From: Pseudocercospora fijiensis CIRAD86
Lineage: Eukaryota; Ascomycota; Dothideomycetes; Mycosphaerellales; Mycosphaerellaceae
Length of the DNA stretch: 64,000 nt
Direction: 5' to 3'
NCBI RefSeq assembly: GCF_000340215.1
Contig: NW_006921534.1
Location: forward strand, 5,324,169-5,388,168
In this document: in pieces, positions 44,706 to 55,828 of the stretch
Layout: each line of letters opens with the position of its first letter
How positions within the stretch are numbered: the stretch's first letter is position 1
The notes under the pieces: generated by a model
What the model was told of the DNA's origin: nothing
The model's database searches: none
What the model saw: only the letters and a program-made list of their open reading frames with translations
Translations under genes and position numbers: made by a program

Positions 44706-44963
44706 ATGTGCTACCACCAATACACTCACTTCCCACGCTGCGAAGAACATATCCCAATGCACACCCATATGTGCGACAAGAACCTCAACAATGATCAGAC
44801 GCGCGTCATCTTTTGCGAAGACTATCAGATCGTTAAAGTTACAACTACTTACTCTTGTCCGCATTGCGAGAGAGCACAATCTGTCACGACTCCCACGAGC
44901 TCGAATGGAAGACAAGCTTATCCGACACCGCCTAAGACTGGGACGCCGGGGTCTGCAAGGTGA
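44706..44963 (+). CDS. Small Cys/His-rich hypothetical protein
   Basis: 85 residues from an ATG. It has paired Cys/His spacings: MCYHQYTHFPRCEEHIPMH, HMCDK and later YSCPHCERAQS, suggestive of zinc binding. There is no signal peptide, so it is not an obvious secreted effector. The opening M-C-x-x-x-x-x-Y/F-x-x-C pattern resembles short fungal orphan proteins, from memory only. A GTGAGG at the end of the frame could be a donor leading to a further exon that I could not locate. Confidence 0.5.
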   Translation: MCYHQYTHFPRCEEHIPMHTHMCDKNLNNDQTRVIFCEDYQIVKVTTTYSCPHCERAQSVTTPTSSNGRQAYPTPPKTGTPGSAR

Positions 44964-45499
44964 GGTGAGGAAATGAGCTGGATTGGTGATGAAATTGCCA
45001 CGGTAATGAGTTCTTGATCGATGGGGTGGTTAAACGATGCTGTGCTGGAGGCTGAAGAGTGCTGTCAGGATAAGGTGTGCCGCAGATCTTGTTGCAATGG
45101 GGCGAACTTCCGGGAAACCGCGAGCACTGCAGGATAGCAGTGCCTGAAGCTCTGGTCGCCGGCAGGGATAGCATCTGTCCACGAAGCGAGGGAGGAATGG
45201 AGAGACATGTACGATTGGGATGGTCAGGCTGGAGATGCTGTGATTACAGGTGCGGCTGACGAAAGTTTTGGTGTTGTATATAATCAATTCAATGGTCGCT
45301 TCTACTGTCTCAGTCCTTGAGCATTCTGTCCTGTCTCTGCTGCTTAAGGTAATCACAGGCTGCAATAGAGTCTCGTCTTGTATTCGATAACTTTCGATAT
45401 GCATTGTAGGATGAGCATTCAAGGCCTCTGTGTCCAGCGCCTGCTGATGTTCATGTTGTTCATGTACATATTGGCCCATCGCTTCCAACTCTGTCTACC
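44964..45499. other. Intergenic
   Basis: 536 bases with no gene, bounded on the right by the BTB pseudogene remnants. Confidence 0.45.
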
Positions 45500-46038
45500 C
45501 TACCACACTGCTTGAAGTCCTTCGAGTGCCTTGAATCGTATCAAAGACCATGAGCGATGTTCTATTTTTTCGGCTGACTCCCTCCTGTTGGACGTGCCAC
45601 TCGCACGTGTCGCGCTCCTCAGGCGATTTGCTCGGATGATGACTCGTTTTTGCGCAGTTCTATAGTCCTTCCGAATGCCTCCGTCGCAGTCCAGAGCCAA
45701 GAGCGGTCGTCTATACCTTGCAGCGAACCCCTTCCTCATGGACGTGCCACTCGCACATGTCGCTCTTCTCGAACTCGTCGGGAATGAATTTCGGGCGCTT
45801 CTCGAGCATGTACTTGAGGAGATCATCCTTGAACTTGGAATATGTAAGCATCTTGCGCGGAGACGCCTTCATTGCGACGTCAAGCGACACAACCACAACC
45901 GCAACAGCGTTGCGCAGAGCAGTGCTCGTCGCAGAAGCGGCGTGCGTCACTGTGGGCAAGGGAACGAAACGTGGATACACACATTGCGGGCTTCTTGTCC
46001 GGAGTGCTTGGAAGCGCCATTGCTTCGCGACCTGTCAT
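45500..46038 (-). pseudogene. Decayed BTB-family paralogue lacking the BTB core
   Basis: On the minus strand it starts MTGREAMALPSTPDKKPA, clearly related to exon 1 of the intact neighbour (ALPSTPDKRPSA). The donor that should follow reads AATGTG instead of GTAAGT, the BTB exon is missing, and the sequence resumes at the family C-terminal block KYMLEKRPKFIPDEFEKS then MCEWHVHEEG. Just beyond lies a further fragment, DTCEWHVQQEG, at about 45575-45625. I read this as one deleted paralogue plus a second partial copy of the last exon. A short expressed protein cannot be ruled out. Confidence 0.65.
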
Positions 46039-46387
46039 GTTGATGTGGTTGGTGCGAATGTGTCAATGTGATGGGAAGAGAGAAAGAAAGGAAGATATCT
46101 TAGTGGATGATTACGGTTACGCCTTCCGGATGCGATAGCATGACGTTAGCTCGCCATGACATTTCTCGCCACCTGCTTCACTCCAGGAGTGCGAAGTGAG
46201 CTCAAACAAGCGGCCGCAGCGAAACAGTCTGTGATCGACGAGGACGGGCCTCCTGATTCCATCTTGCAGCGCGATGTGACCCCTCGGTAATGCAATCGCT
46301 GTCCAGCAGTGTCATCCAGTCGTGGGAGAATTCCCTAGGCTCCTGTGTGGCACCCATATGTCGCGAAAGATGAACATTCCTGGGCCA
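46039..46387. other. Spacer between BTB gene and its decayed copy
   Basis: 349 bases with no reading frame of note. Confidence 0.4.
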
Positions 46388-47245
46388 CTACTCCTTCTTG
46401 CAGCAAGCTCCTTCCTCGTGTACATGCCATTGGCACTTGTCAAACTTGCTGAACTCGACTGAGCTAAGATAACGTGGTCGATGCTCGAAGAAGTATTCGA
46501 GTGACTCCCGCAAAGCCTAGACTTTTGTCAACTTTACGCTCCATGCAAATGGCAAACGTATCATCTATTCCCTGTCACCCACCTCTGATGGGAAACTCCG
46601 GAAATATTTCTGGAAAGTTTTCAAGCCAATCCTGCTGCATATTGTTGCCAGCAGCCAGCCACGTAGGCCTGCTCCTTCTGATGTATTTTCCCAAACGTAC
46701 TGTAGCGAATACATCGGCGTGGTGCGATGAGTGAGGCCTTCTAGCGCAAGGCGGTCCAGGACCTCATTCTGGAGCAGTGGTATGTTGCGTCTGTCTCCAA
46801 AACACCACAGCTTGAAAAGTATGCGCCACGCGGAGTCAGATTGTGGATCTTCGACTTTGGGGAGTACACGAGTATACAGCCATCCGCGAAAGAGGTTGAA
46901 TATCTCTGGCTCCTCGTCCGGCAGGTTGATGGCACCGTCCTGCGCCTCTGCGAAGCGACCGTTCTCAATGTTCTCGATGGCGGTGCGGAAGTATCCGGAG
47001 TAGAAGCGAAGCACGCCCTTGTACATGTCGAAGGTCTGCATTTCGCTGCCGGTGCCAACCTTGATCTGGATCATGCTGTCGAAGTGCTCACTGGATATTT
47101 GCCATTAGTGCCAGCTCATATAATAAGTGTCTCGCTCTGGCGACAAAGCGTCTGTCAATCGGTGATTATTGACTTACGCAGAAGGCCGCTTGTCTGGCGT
47201 GCTGGGTAGCGCGACCATTGCGCTGGCCTCTCGGTTGCCGCTCAT
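46388..47245 (-). CDS. BTB/POZ domain protein, 3 exons
   Basis: Exons (minus) 47245-47178, 47090-46583 and 46516-46388 give 234 residues. The BTB core begins IQIKVGTGSEMQTFDMYKGVLRFYSGYFRTAI and continues INLPDEEPEIFNLFRGWLYT, the fungal single-BTB pattern, followed by a helical region (FKLWCFGDRRNIPLLQNEVLD). The last exon supplies the family tail ALRESLEYFFEHRPRYLSS and KCQWHVHEEG. Without the 66-nt second intron the frame would stop early at 46565; the spliced tail matches the decayed paralogue downstream, which supports the model. Such proteins usually act as protein-interaction or ubiquitin-ligase adaptors; the partner is unknown. Confidence 0.85.
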
Positions 47246-47521
47246 GCTGCACGACTCGAGGTGGGAACGTGCTATGCCAGTGTGATGATGGAAGTCGCGA
47301 CAAGTCTCAATTCGTGGAGCTGCGTGGAATTGGAGCAGTGACGAATCTTGCAGGAATAGCTTTATGTGAGAGCAGAGTGAGGCTTCGAATCCACTTGATG
47401 ATCAAACGAAGCCATTCCAGCGTGACAGCGCAACAAGCAGCCAACAACAGGTACAATCTGTCAGTCAGACTACTGAAACCATCGCAGTGTCGCGTACGGA
47501 GGTAGGCGCGAGCGCGACCGC

Positions 47522-47554
<33 letters not shown>

Positions 47555-48257
47555 CGCCACGGCCAGGTGCGACTCCGCGCATCAGCGCAACATCTGCCCT
47601 TCACCAACAATCCACAAGCAGCTAATAATGTCTACGAGGCCGGCGTACGATTCCGATGAAGCAAAACGCCAGATCTGTCCGACAGCCGTGGCTGAAGCAA
47701 GATATTCGCGCCATACTACCATGAATGTCAGTCCTCATTCCGCAACCCAGCATCCACTTCTCAAGATACAGTCGACAAGAACGGTGAACCACGACTCCGC
47801 ACGATGGCAAGATTCTTTGATCTTGGGCAGTGAATTGATACAAGCTGGTCATGGTGCAGAAGCCAAGCTCGCCGTCCTGTTTGAAAGCCCATGGAAAAAA
47901 AAGAAACACACACCTGAACAGCAAAACGAAACGCCCCAATATTTTTTTCAATTGGGACGGAAGCGAAATCCTCTTTCGTCATCACTTTTGGTGAATCAGC
48001 AGTTAGCAGATTTTGACTTGTCATCAGACGCCTTAACCATTGCGCCATTTGGGCGGCTTACATTGGAGTTTCTGATTGAATGTGAAGGGGTTTCTGACGT
48101 ATATGTAGCTTAACGCGTGGTGCACGTACCTTGGCAACGGCCGTGATTTTCGTGTCATGATGGAAAGAACGCACGCGGACAGAGTACGCCGCTCACCAAA
48201 CGTCCGTCTTGCGTAATTAGGATTTCCTGGGTATCACAATGAAGAAAAGAGGCATTC
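47246..48257. other. Intergenic, 1 kb, with AGCGAC repeat
   Basis: The region holds a hexanucleotide repeat at 47523-47556. A 208-codon frame (47487-48113) opens with GTG and has no motifs. A tRNA-like A-box occurs near 48033-48059 on the minus strand, but no tRNA can be folded. Confidence 0.45.
47523..47556. repeat. (AGCGAC)5.7 hexanucleotide repeat
   Basis: Five full AGCGAC units plus AGCG read directly, upstream of the BTB gene. Confidence 0.85.
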
Positions 48258-49409
48258 TCATGCCTCGCCACGCTCTCTCGCAGCCTTTCGGGCAAGATAA
48301 CGTGCCTTCGCGTCGCCAATGTCCTTCTCGGTCTTGGTGGATTTGGCGGCCTTCTCTTGCCGAGCGCGTTCTTCCTCTTCCTCCTCTCTCGCGCGCTTCG
48401 CACGCTCAGCAAGCTGCTCCTCCATAATTCGAGTTTGCCGCTCACGAGAAGCTTGCTGAGAGGAAGCGTTTCGTAATGGGAAGGCAGATTGTGCTTGCCT
48501 CTTATCGCTTCGCAGGTGATCCGAGCCGCCCTGACCAGAGGATTTGCCTGATGGCGCAACATTCAAACCAGCTGTGAGCAGCTCTCGCTTATCCGTGATC
48601 TGGCCATCCTCGTTAACGTGCACATTGATACCCTTTGCACGCGCTTCTGCAGCCAGTTCTGCATCGGACTTGCGCTTCTCCTCGTCTTGAGCCAGCTTGA
48701 CACCTTCCTTCTCTGCCTTCTCAGCGGCCTCAAGAGCTGCCTTATGCTGCTGCTCCTGTTGGTCCATCATCGTGCGATAGAAGCCCTGCATGCCACCACC
48801 CATTTGCCTCTTCCGCTTCTCCTCTTCTTCTTGCTTCTTCTTCTCTTCCTCCTCCAATCTCCTCGTCTCTTCCTGCTGCGCCTTATACGCACCTGTGACG
48901 AACTTCTCCTTGTCGGCGAATTCGTCACCTTCCGCTTCGCGCTCTTTCTGCAATAGCTTCTCACGCGCGATCTGCTGGTCTTGTTTTCGCCGTGAAGCAG
49001 CATCTAGCAAGTTGCCAATGTACTTTGGCTTTCGCTCAATAGCATCCTGCTTCTCCGCAGCTTTCTTTGCCTCTGTCACGGATGTCTTCGCATCGTGGAA
49101 TGTGTCGTAGTCGAAGATTGACGAATCTACTTCTTCTGCAGCTTTGACTTGCGCTTTCGCGGCTCTCAAAGCTGACAGGTCTTGCCGCGAATCTTCATCA
49201 TCGTCCTTCTTCGGCGGCAGCTTAGGCTTTGGTCGATTCAAGCCAGGTGCTGGTTTTGAAGGCGCCTTGCCGCCAAATGTGGTGATTTCTTCTTCAGCTG
49301 GTCCAGAGTGCTCTGGCTCGTCATCATCGCCGTCCTCATCGTCTAAAAGTGTTCGTCGAGTCGGCGCCTGCGCCTTTTTCTTGAGGTTCAGCCCATACTT
49401 CAGAGACAT
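48258..49409 (-). CDS. Nuclear speckle splicing regulatory protein 1 (NSRP1/CCDC55) homolog
   Basis: 383 residues, intron-free. The start MSLKYGLNLKKK is the hallmark of the NSRP1 N-terminal domain (DUF2040), followed by the conserved helical region SSIFDYDTFHDAKTSV, YIGNLLDAASRRKQDQQIAREK and GDEFADKEKFVTGAYKAQ. The rest is a very charged coiled coil ending in KARYLARKAARERGE. Animal NSRP1 sits in nuclear speckles and affects alternative splicing. Glu/Lys-rich composition makes the C-terminal half low complexity. It is divergent from the acetyltransferase gene across 184 bp. Confidence 0.9.
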   Translation of the reverse strand: MSLKYGLNLKKKAQAPTRRTLLDDEDGDDDEPEHSGPAEEEITTFGGKAPSKPAPGLNRPKPKLPPKKDDDEDSRQDLSALRAAKAQVKAAEEVDSSIFDYDTFHDAKTSVTEAKKAAEKQDAIERKPKYIGNLLDAASRRKQDQQIAREKLLQKEREAEGDEFADKEKFVTGAYKAQQEETRRLEEEEKKKQEEEEKRKRQMGGGMQGFYRTMMDQQEQQHKAALEAAEKAEKEGVKLAQDEEKRKSDAELAAEARAKGINVHVNEDGQITDKRELLTAGLNVAPSGKSSGQGGSDHLRSDKRQAQSAFPLRNASSQQASRERQTRIMEEQLAERAKRAREEEEEERARQEKAAKSTKTEKDIGDAKARYLARKAARERGEA

Positions 49410-49593
49410 GATGTTGATGTGCTGTTGTGGATATTCTGAGAAGAGCAAGCCGAACGAGTCGGCCCGATTTCCTCCTTCGCTGCTTTCCTCGAGGGTAACC
49501 TGGTCCCAATGGCTACGACGACGAGCACATAGTTAGATACAGATAGACAATTTTTGGAACAGAACACCGCATCTCCAGTGTCAAGTACTCAGG
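49410..49593. promoter_or_regulatory. Divergent promoter (NSRP1-like / acetyltransferase)
   Basis: 184 bases between the two start codons must serve both promoters. No element was identified. Confidence 0.5.
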
Positions 49594-50424
49594 ATGCCCC
49601 TATCAGAGAACCATGCTCGCAGTCTGCGAGGAGAAATGCACTATGCATTCACTCCAGAATTGATTAAGCTTCGCGACAGGACCCATCAAGCCATAGTCAA
49701 ATACAACAACGCCAACACTGCCGAGCTCTCACGAAGAAAGCGTGTAGAGCTGTGGAACGAGTAAATCCTGTCATGTTCCCATTTCGATTCAAAACTCTTG
49801 CTGACAGTATCTCAGAATTACCCAAGACTCGACTCCCCTCCCACCACAAGCACCAACAGAAGAAGATGATGATCTTCTCTTCGCCGAACATGCTTGGGTC
49901 GAACCTCCATTCCATGCAGATTATGGGACCAATATCTCCCTGGGCAAGAATGTCTTCATCAACTTCAACTGTACTATCATCGACACATGTAAAGTAACGA
50001 TTGGAGCTCGGACACTGTTCGCTCCTGGAGTTTCACTTTATGCCGGCTGCCACCCCATGGACCCCGAAGTCAGGAATGGTACGAAAGGACCTGAAATGGG
50101 CGCTGAGATTCATATTGAAGAAGATTGCTGGATTGGTGGGCAAGCGATTATCTTGCCTGGCATCACGATTGGGAGGGGAAGTGTAGTTGGGGCTGGGAGT
50201 GTGGTGACCAAGGTAGGTTTTGACGAACTGGAAGAATTTCTTGGCGACTGACGATGGTTTAGAATGTGCCACCATATACTGTGGTCGCTGGCAACCCGGC
50301 CAAGAAGATCAAGGATGCGCCTCGAAATACGCACGAAGAAGTGACCAGCGGCGCACTCGAAGTCGTGACCAGAGAGGCTAGCGAAGATCAATCTTGGCGG
50401 CAGTACAGCGCGAAAAAGGATTGA
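49594..50424 (+). CDS. Maltose/galactoside O-acetyltransferase-like protein (NodL/LacA/Maa family), 3 exons
   Basis: Exons 49594-49760, 49816-50212 and 50263-50424 encode 241 residues. An N-terminal maltose-acetyltransferase helix region (RSLRGEMHYAFTPELIKLRD) precedes a left-handed beta-helix of hexapeptide repeats (ISLGKNVFINFNCTIID, IGARTLFAPGVSL, WIGGQAIILPGITIGRGSVVGAG). The catalytic His is H135 in YAGCHPMDPEVRN. The enzyme transfers acetyl from acetyl-CoA to a sugar or similar hydroxyl acceptor; the acceptor is unknown. A C-terminal extension (HEEVTSGALEVVTREASED) is longer than in bacterial enzymes. Introns of 55 and 50 nt are both GT-AG. Confidence 0.92.
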
Positions 50425-50467
50425 ATGCTTGAAGTCTACCTCTATCGACTCGAAACGCTAATTTCAT

Positions 50468-52122
50468 CTATGTCCTGAACCTCCATCTCGGGTCTGTATC
50501 GCCCTTCCATTCGCCATCAAGGATCTCGGGTTCCAATCTCGCCTTCTCATCACGCTCCCTATTGATTTTCCTCAGCAGCCACCATAATGTACTCACAACT
50601 ACGATGTTCCCGATCAAGTATGCAAGCGCGACGCTGTGTCCTACAATGTATCTCGGTCCATCATGTGCACGATACAATTGCGTTCCGATCACAGCGCCCA
50701 GATTTCCGATCGTGATTTGCAGACCATTTGCCGCGGCGCGCTTGGTCTGCCCAGAGACATTCATCGCAGGCCAAGAGAGTCCAAGCGCGACCGAAGGATA
50801 TATACCGGCTGCTGCGAAGAACACGCCTGTATACGATACTCCTGGTCGGTGGGTAGGATTCGTGTTACCAAGAAGAATGCAATAGCCGATAATGGCTGTT
50901 GTGGTGGAGGCGATGATGAAGGGAGCTCTTATTCCAAATCTCTCCGAGACGATGGCGTAAACGACTGTCAAGATGGCAGCAAGTGCATATGGTGGTACGG
51001 TCAGAAGCTGAGCTTGCCAGGTTTTGTAGCCCAGAGCAGCGATGATCGATGGCTGTTGAAGAGTGAGTGACGCGCCGCCTGAATCTCGGTAATAATTACT
51101 TACCAAGAAGAGCGACAAAGTGTAGAGCGGCAGACTGAGCGTATGGAAGACGAAGTTATAAAGCCAGACCTTCGGATCCTTCAGCGCAAGCACGACATTC
51201 GACCAGCTGAATCCTTCATTCTGCGTAGCGTCGCTATCGGCCTTCAACCGAGCGTTGATGAAAGCTCTTTCATCCTCACTAATGAACTTCGCTTTCGAAG
51301 GCCAATCCGCAACGAACCAGTATGCAGCAATCGCAACGAGACACGTTAGAATACCTTCAAGGATGAAGATCTGCAATGTCCACAAACGTCAGTTACGCAT
51401 TGCATAAAGAACAACACGAGACTCACCCATCTCCACCCTCTGTATCCACCAACACCATCCATAAACGCAATCCCATACGCCAAAATCCCTCCAAAAGCCC
51501 CCGCCAAACTCGCCATAGCAAAAAACAACGCAACCCGATACTGTCTCTCCGCGCGTTTATACCACATACTCAAATAAAACACCACACCAGGAAACAATGC
51601 CCCCTCGGCAACACCTAACATAAACCTCACAACAAAAAACCCCGCTAACCCCGAATTCCCCCCATTATACACAATCACACCTTGCAGCGTGGCAACGATC
51701 CCGAACGCTAGAGTCGTCGACGGCAACCAGAGTTTGGGCCCGATGCGTTTCAGAATCACGTTCCAGAGAACTTCGAAAAGTATGTAGCCGATGAAGAAGA
51801 GTGTTAGGCCGGTTAGGTATTGGTTGGGGGTTATGTGGAGGTCGGTGGTTAGGCCTTCGAGACGGGCGTTTGCGACGTTGGCGCGGTCGAGGAAGCAGAG
51901 GAGGTAGAGGATGCAGACGGCGGGGAGGAGGTGGATGTCTCTGGTGATGGTAAGGTTAGGAAGGGAAGGGGATACGATGGGAAGGCAAGGGAGATACAAT
52001 TTTCGGAGGAGTTTGGTTCCATTGATGCAATATGTTGCGGCGATTCCTTGTTCACTATATGTTTCTGGCGATGGGGCGTGGTCGGCGTCTTTGTCTTGGT
52101 AGAGGGCTTTTGAGTCGGACAT
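50468..52122 (-). CDS. MFS transporter, Dal5/allantoate permease (ACS) type, 4 exons
   Basis: Exons (minus) 52122-51998, 51940-51427, 51370-51104 and 51052-50468 give 496 residues with about 12 spans. Family signatures: KLDIHLLPAVCILYLLCFLDR (restored by the first intron), NARLEGLTTDLHITPNQYLTGL, FMLGVAEGALFPGVVFYLSMWYKR and, in the second half, YKTWQAQLLTVPPYALAAIL. This is the anion:cation symporter branch that takes up allantoate, nicotinate, small peptides or related anions; the substrate is not predictable. Introns are 57, 56 and 51 nt. An in-frame ATG at 52512 would add 130 polar residues unlike the family, so I prefer 52122. It converges with the acetyltransferase gene, with 43 bp between stops. 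Confidence 0.9.
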
Positions 52123-53048
52123 CGTGTCGGTTCTCCAAGATGTAGAGAGAAGCTGGAGTGGTTTGAGAGAACAGGAAACATGCTGACCTTTAAGCTCAAG
52201 CCTCTGAGCTGGGGTGATTGAAGTTCCCTTTCCCTGTCCATCGCGTGCACTCCATGCAAGTGCACTGTTCGTTCGGCATAGGTCAGAATCGTCTTGGGCT
52301 TGATGTCGTGATTGAGGATCAGCATGTTTCTTGAAGCTAGACCCGTTTCGCACCGCGAGCGGATCGGAACGCGAAGTTTGTTGCTGCGATGAATGTTCAT
52401 GGATGATGGAGATTTTGGGCTTGCAAGGGGATTTGGAGGTATTTTGATAGGCTTTGGTGGCGACTGTGGTTGAGAATATTGATACGACTCCGCTGATTGA
52501 TTTCCGAGCCATGAAATTGTTGCTGGTGCCGATTTTGATCGATCTTCATCCTAGATATTCGTGACCGACGACCCGAAGCACATCATTCACCCCAGATTCC
52601 ATCTAACCTGTTCTGGCATTGCAGCCGCCACAGGCCTGTATCTTGGGAGACGTCAGCGAACAGTGAAGCATATGACTCTCGAACGCACTTGCACTCCGTA
52701 CCTTCCTGGTTTTGACCTGAGTACATCAGCATTGGAATTTGTTCGGAAGTAAGACACAGACACGAGTGTTAACATGGATTCATTTTGGTATTTCTCCCCT
52801 TGTACGTGAGGCTGATGTTTCAGTCGTTCGTTGAAGCTCTCACCACAGGAGCTGGGAGAATACTGGCTCGGATCTAGGCATCCGCTGGAGTATGCAAGCA
52901 CAGGTGAATTTGCAGGACTTCACCTGACAAGACATGCATCTTCAAGCTCGCTTGCCGCTTCTGGCAATATGACCCTTGCGCGTCCTCTCACTTGTGACGC
53001 GCGTGCCAACGATGCTTTGAGTAATGTGAAAGTCAGACGTGGGTGGTT
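52123..53048. other. Intergenic
   Basis: About 930 bases upstream of the MFS gene. The MFS frame stays open to 52512, but the extra sequence lacks family similarity. Nothing else is seen. Confidence 0.45.
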
Positions 53049-54754
53049 TCACCTCAAGCCATCCTGGAGAGCTTCGATCGTAGCCTCGTGTGCATCAACT
53101 TTCAGCTCGAGCTGAACTTTCTCTTGCTTCTCAGCCAATAGCTGAGCCTTGAGACTCTCAATCTCTTGCTCCTTTTCGTCGAGCACGACCTCAAACTGAG
53201 CGACCATCGTCTGGTCTCCTTCAGTAGCCTTTTTCATCTCTTCGATGGCAGAGTCCGATATTTCCAATTGTTGCTTCAACTTCTCGAGTTCCTTCGCTTG
53301 CTGTCCTGCCTTGACCTTCTCGTCCGCAAGTTCATTCGTGAGACGCTTGACATCTTCCTGATTCTGCACCGTGTTGATGATTTGTGCAGCGACTTTCTGC
53401 ACAGTAGCTCTACGCTCGATATAGCCCATCTGACGCGGAACGTCGACGTCTCGAACGGGAGATACAGCTCTCGGTTCCGATACCGGAAGATCGTCATTAT
53501 TGGTCGCAGCGGCTGATTCATGAAGTTGAGACCGTGCTAATACAGCGGAGGGAACGTCAGACTTCCGGTCATATGCAGGAGCTTGTGTGGAATCCTCACT
53601 GCCAGAGCGAGCGGCGACTGCTGCGGCCTTTTTGGCCTCATGTGCGACAGAATCTCTGGCCTGGTCTTGGATGCCGCCAATCAATCGTTTCTCCACGAAG
53701 AAAGGTGCGTTGGTAGAGCGCATCTGGCTGTTTGCTCGCGGTAATGCGGGCAGATTGTGGGCCTTCGCAGGCTTCTTGATTTGTGATGGGGCACCATACT
53801 TGACCATTTGGTTTCTCGCAGTGTATTGATTGTGGCCGCGAGCACGAGGATTGGCTTTTCTCTCTTCCTGCTCTTCGAGCAGAAGCTCCTCGGCTTTCCG
53901 CTTGCGAGAAATCTCTTCCTCAGTTGGCTCACGCTTGCGGGTCTTCTTATAGATGACGGGCTCGAAGTCCTTCTGCCCTGTGAAGTAGTAGGTTCCTGCC
54001 TTACCTGCAAGTTGGACACCCTCGTATCGCGCATCGCCTTCTGCGCTGTCGTCTTTGATAGCTGGTCGGCCGATGTGTACTCGATGCTTCCGGATCTTGC
54101 ATGGCGAGCCGAAGTCGTGCGGCCACCATTGCTGAATCTTAGCTTTCGGGATGTCTGACTTAGAGACTTCGAATGCGGCGCGATCATCGAGCCACACAAA
54201 TCTGGGCGGAAAGTTCTCCTTGACCCAGCTGATTTCGCCGATCTCGCTCTACTTGCAGTTAGCATTGCACTCTTTGGTCTCTTGCCACCCGTGTCAGACG
54301 ATACACGCTGTAATTTGCGTGGCTGTTACACCACAGAGGAAGCAAGTAAAAGGTATGAACCCAGTGGGGCGTCAGGGAATGAAAGGCTCACCTGAAAGAT
54401 ACGCCACCGCTGATCCGCAGGCACTGGATGGCCGCGGTCAAAATACTCAGTGCGCTGATTGCCGTCTCCATCGCCTGTATATCGATCAGTCTTGGGATAG
54501 TCTTACCCATCAAATGTGTGTTGGAATGTACCTGGGCGCCAAATCTCGCGCTGGAGACCAGTATGTGGATGGCGATGATACTGGCGCTCGGAGTTGGCAG
54601 GATCCAGAGCGTTCTCGTCATCGATGTCTGGCAAAGCGGCCGTCGGCGTGTCGCTCTTCTCAATGCTTGCCATGACGATGTTTGTAGGTGACGTCTCTGT
54701 CGGCGGGGTGGGTTGAACGATATCTTCGTCGTAACCGAGTCTCTCGAATGGCAT
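53049..54754 (-). CDS. Hypothetical coiled-coil protein, at least 3 exons
   Basis: Exons (minus) 54754-54532, 54474-54392 and 54248-53049 give 501 residues from ATG 54754. Splicing joins EIWRPG to DGDGNQRTEYFDRGHPVPADQ and then SEIGEISWVKENFPPRFVW. The centre is basic and polar (TRKREPTEEEISRKRKAEELLLEE); the last 120 residues form a strong coiled coil (VKRLTNELADEKVKAGQQAKEL onward). No known domain is recognised. An upstream exon ending DADEDGTWPE followed by GTGAGT (about 54915-54960) could splice directly onto this ATG, so the true N-terminus may lie farther right. The 143-nt intron is long for this window. Confidence 0.65.
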
Positions 54755-55828
54755 CTATGGCAGTCGATGCGATGTCAGTGCCGCGAAATGGAACATGGAC
54801 CGAAAGTAGGTAGGCAGCTGCGACGCAGGGTCTTGCAAACGGTCAATGCACTAGCACACATGACAACTTCCAGAATCACACGCCAATACACAGCCGTGCT
54901 CAGATAAACTCACCTCAGGCCATGTTCCGTCTTCGTCCGCGTCGGGTGTGGCAGTGGGCTCGCTCGAAGATGGTCAGCAGGTGGTTCGTAGCTTGAGCTC
55001 AAGAGGCTGCTCACCGAGATATAGGGATTCATTCACATCCACCACGCTGTCTGCTCGACGTCGTGTAAGGGTCGGCTACTCATGATTGCAGTCTTCGCCG
55101 TTCCGGTCTTCTTTGCATTCCTTCGAGAGCGATGCTCCTCCATTTGGCTGCAGAAGGTTCTTGCTTGGGCGAGGCGCTGGACTGGACTGGTCTTGAGTCT
55201 ACATCACGCTCAGGATCAGAATGGCTTCCGCATATTGCGCTTGTTGCTCTTGACTTCGCATATGCGACGAGTCCAGGAGCGAGCTAGTCGGTGCACGATT
55301 ACCTAGGATGAATCTGCAGATGAAGAGGAATACAGCAGCAGTATGGAGGCGTGAAGTCGAGGACGACGGGAGACGTGAGATTGAGTTTCAGACCCCTGCA
55401 TCTTCGAGATCTCGGAAGCAATCTTGCCAGAAATCGCGGCCAGCGAAATGCTGGAACCATAGAACTATGAAAGACCTCTGTACCATAGCTCCTACACATC
55501 CTCTTGCCAATTATGTGACCGACGACGCTGTACAGATCCATGAGAACTGATTCCCCTCCGCTGTCACCAAGAGAATCCTCGAATCGCAGCATCGAAAAGC
55601 GGTTGATCACATTTGGCATTCGCCAATCCAACCAGTCAGATGCCTGCAATGCTGACCAGTAAGAATGCTGATTATGCGCAGGAGCGTTTCGCGCAGTGCT
55701 CTAGCCGGATACCATCATAGATTCAAACACCTCGCCGTCGCCACTACTGCCGCATCCATTACCACCAGCGTCCCGGCGACGAAGCCACACTCCTGCCATT
55801 GAACCCGAGCAGCACCAATTCCTACACA
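54755..55828. other. Upstream region with possible 5' exons of the coiled-coil gene
   Basis: On the minus strand, coding-like pieces (TRRRADSVVDVNESLYL near 55013-55063; EPTATPDADEDGTWPE near 54915-54960) are each followed by GTGAG donors, suggesting further 5' exons that I could not join consistently in frame. The right end is the NDUFV1-gene promoter. Confidence 0.4.

Noticed and set aside
48000..48059. tRNA-like A-box on the minus strand (TGGCGCAATGGTTAAGGCG)
   Set aside because: No matching T-arm/B-box at the right distance and no 7-bp acceptor stem can be formed; at most a decayed tRNA or SINE head.
47487..48113. 208-codon plus-strand frame including Ser-Asp repeats
   Set aside because: Opens with GTG, is created largely by a hexanucleotide repeat, and has no motif or splice support.
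52123..52512. N-terminal extension of the MFS transporter
   Set aside because: Adds 130 polar residues not typical of the Dal5 family; ATG 52122 fits better.
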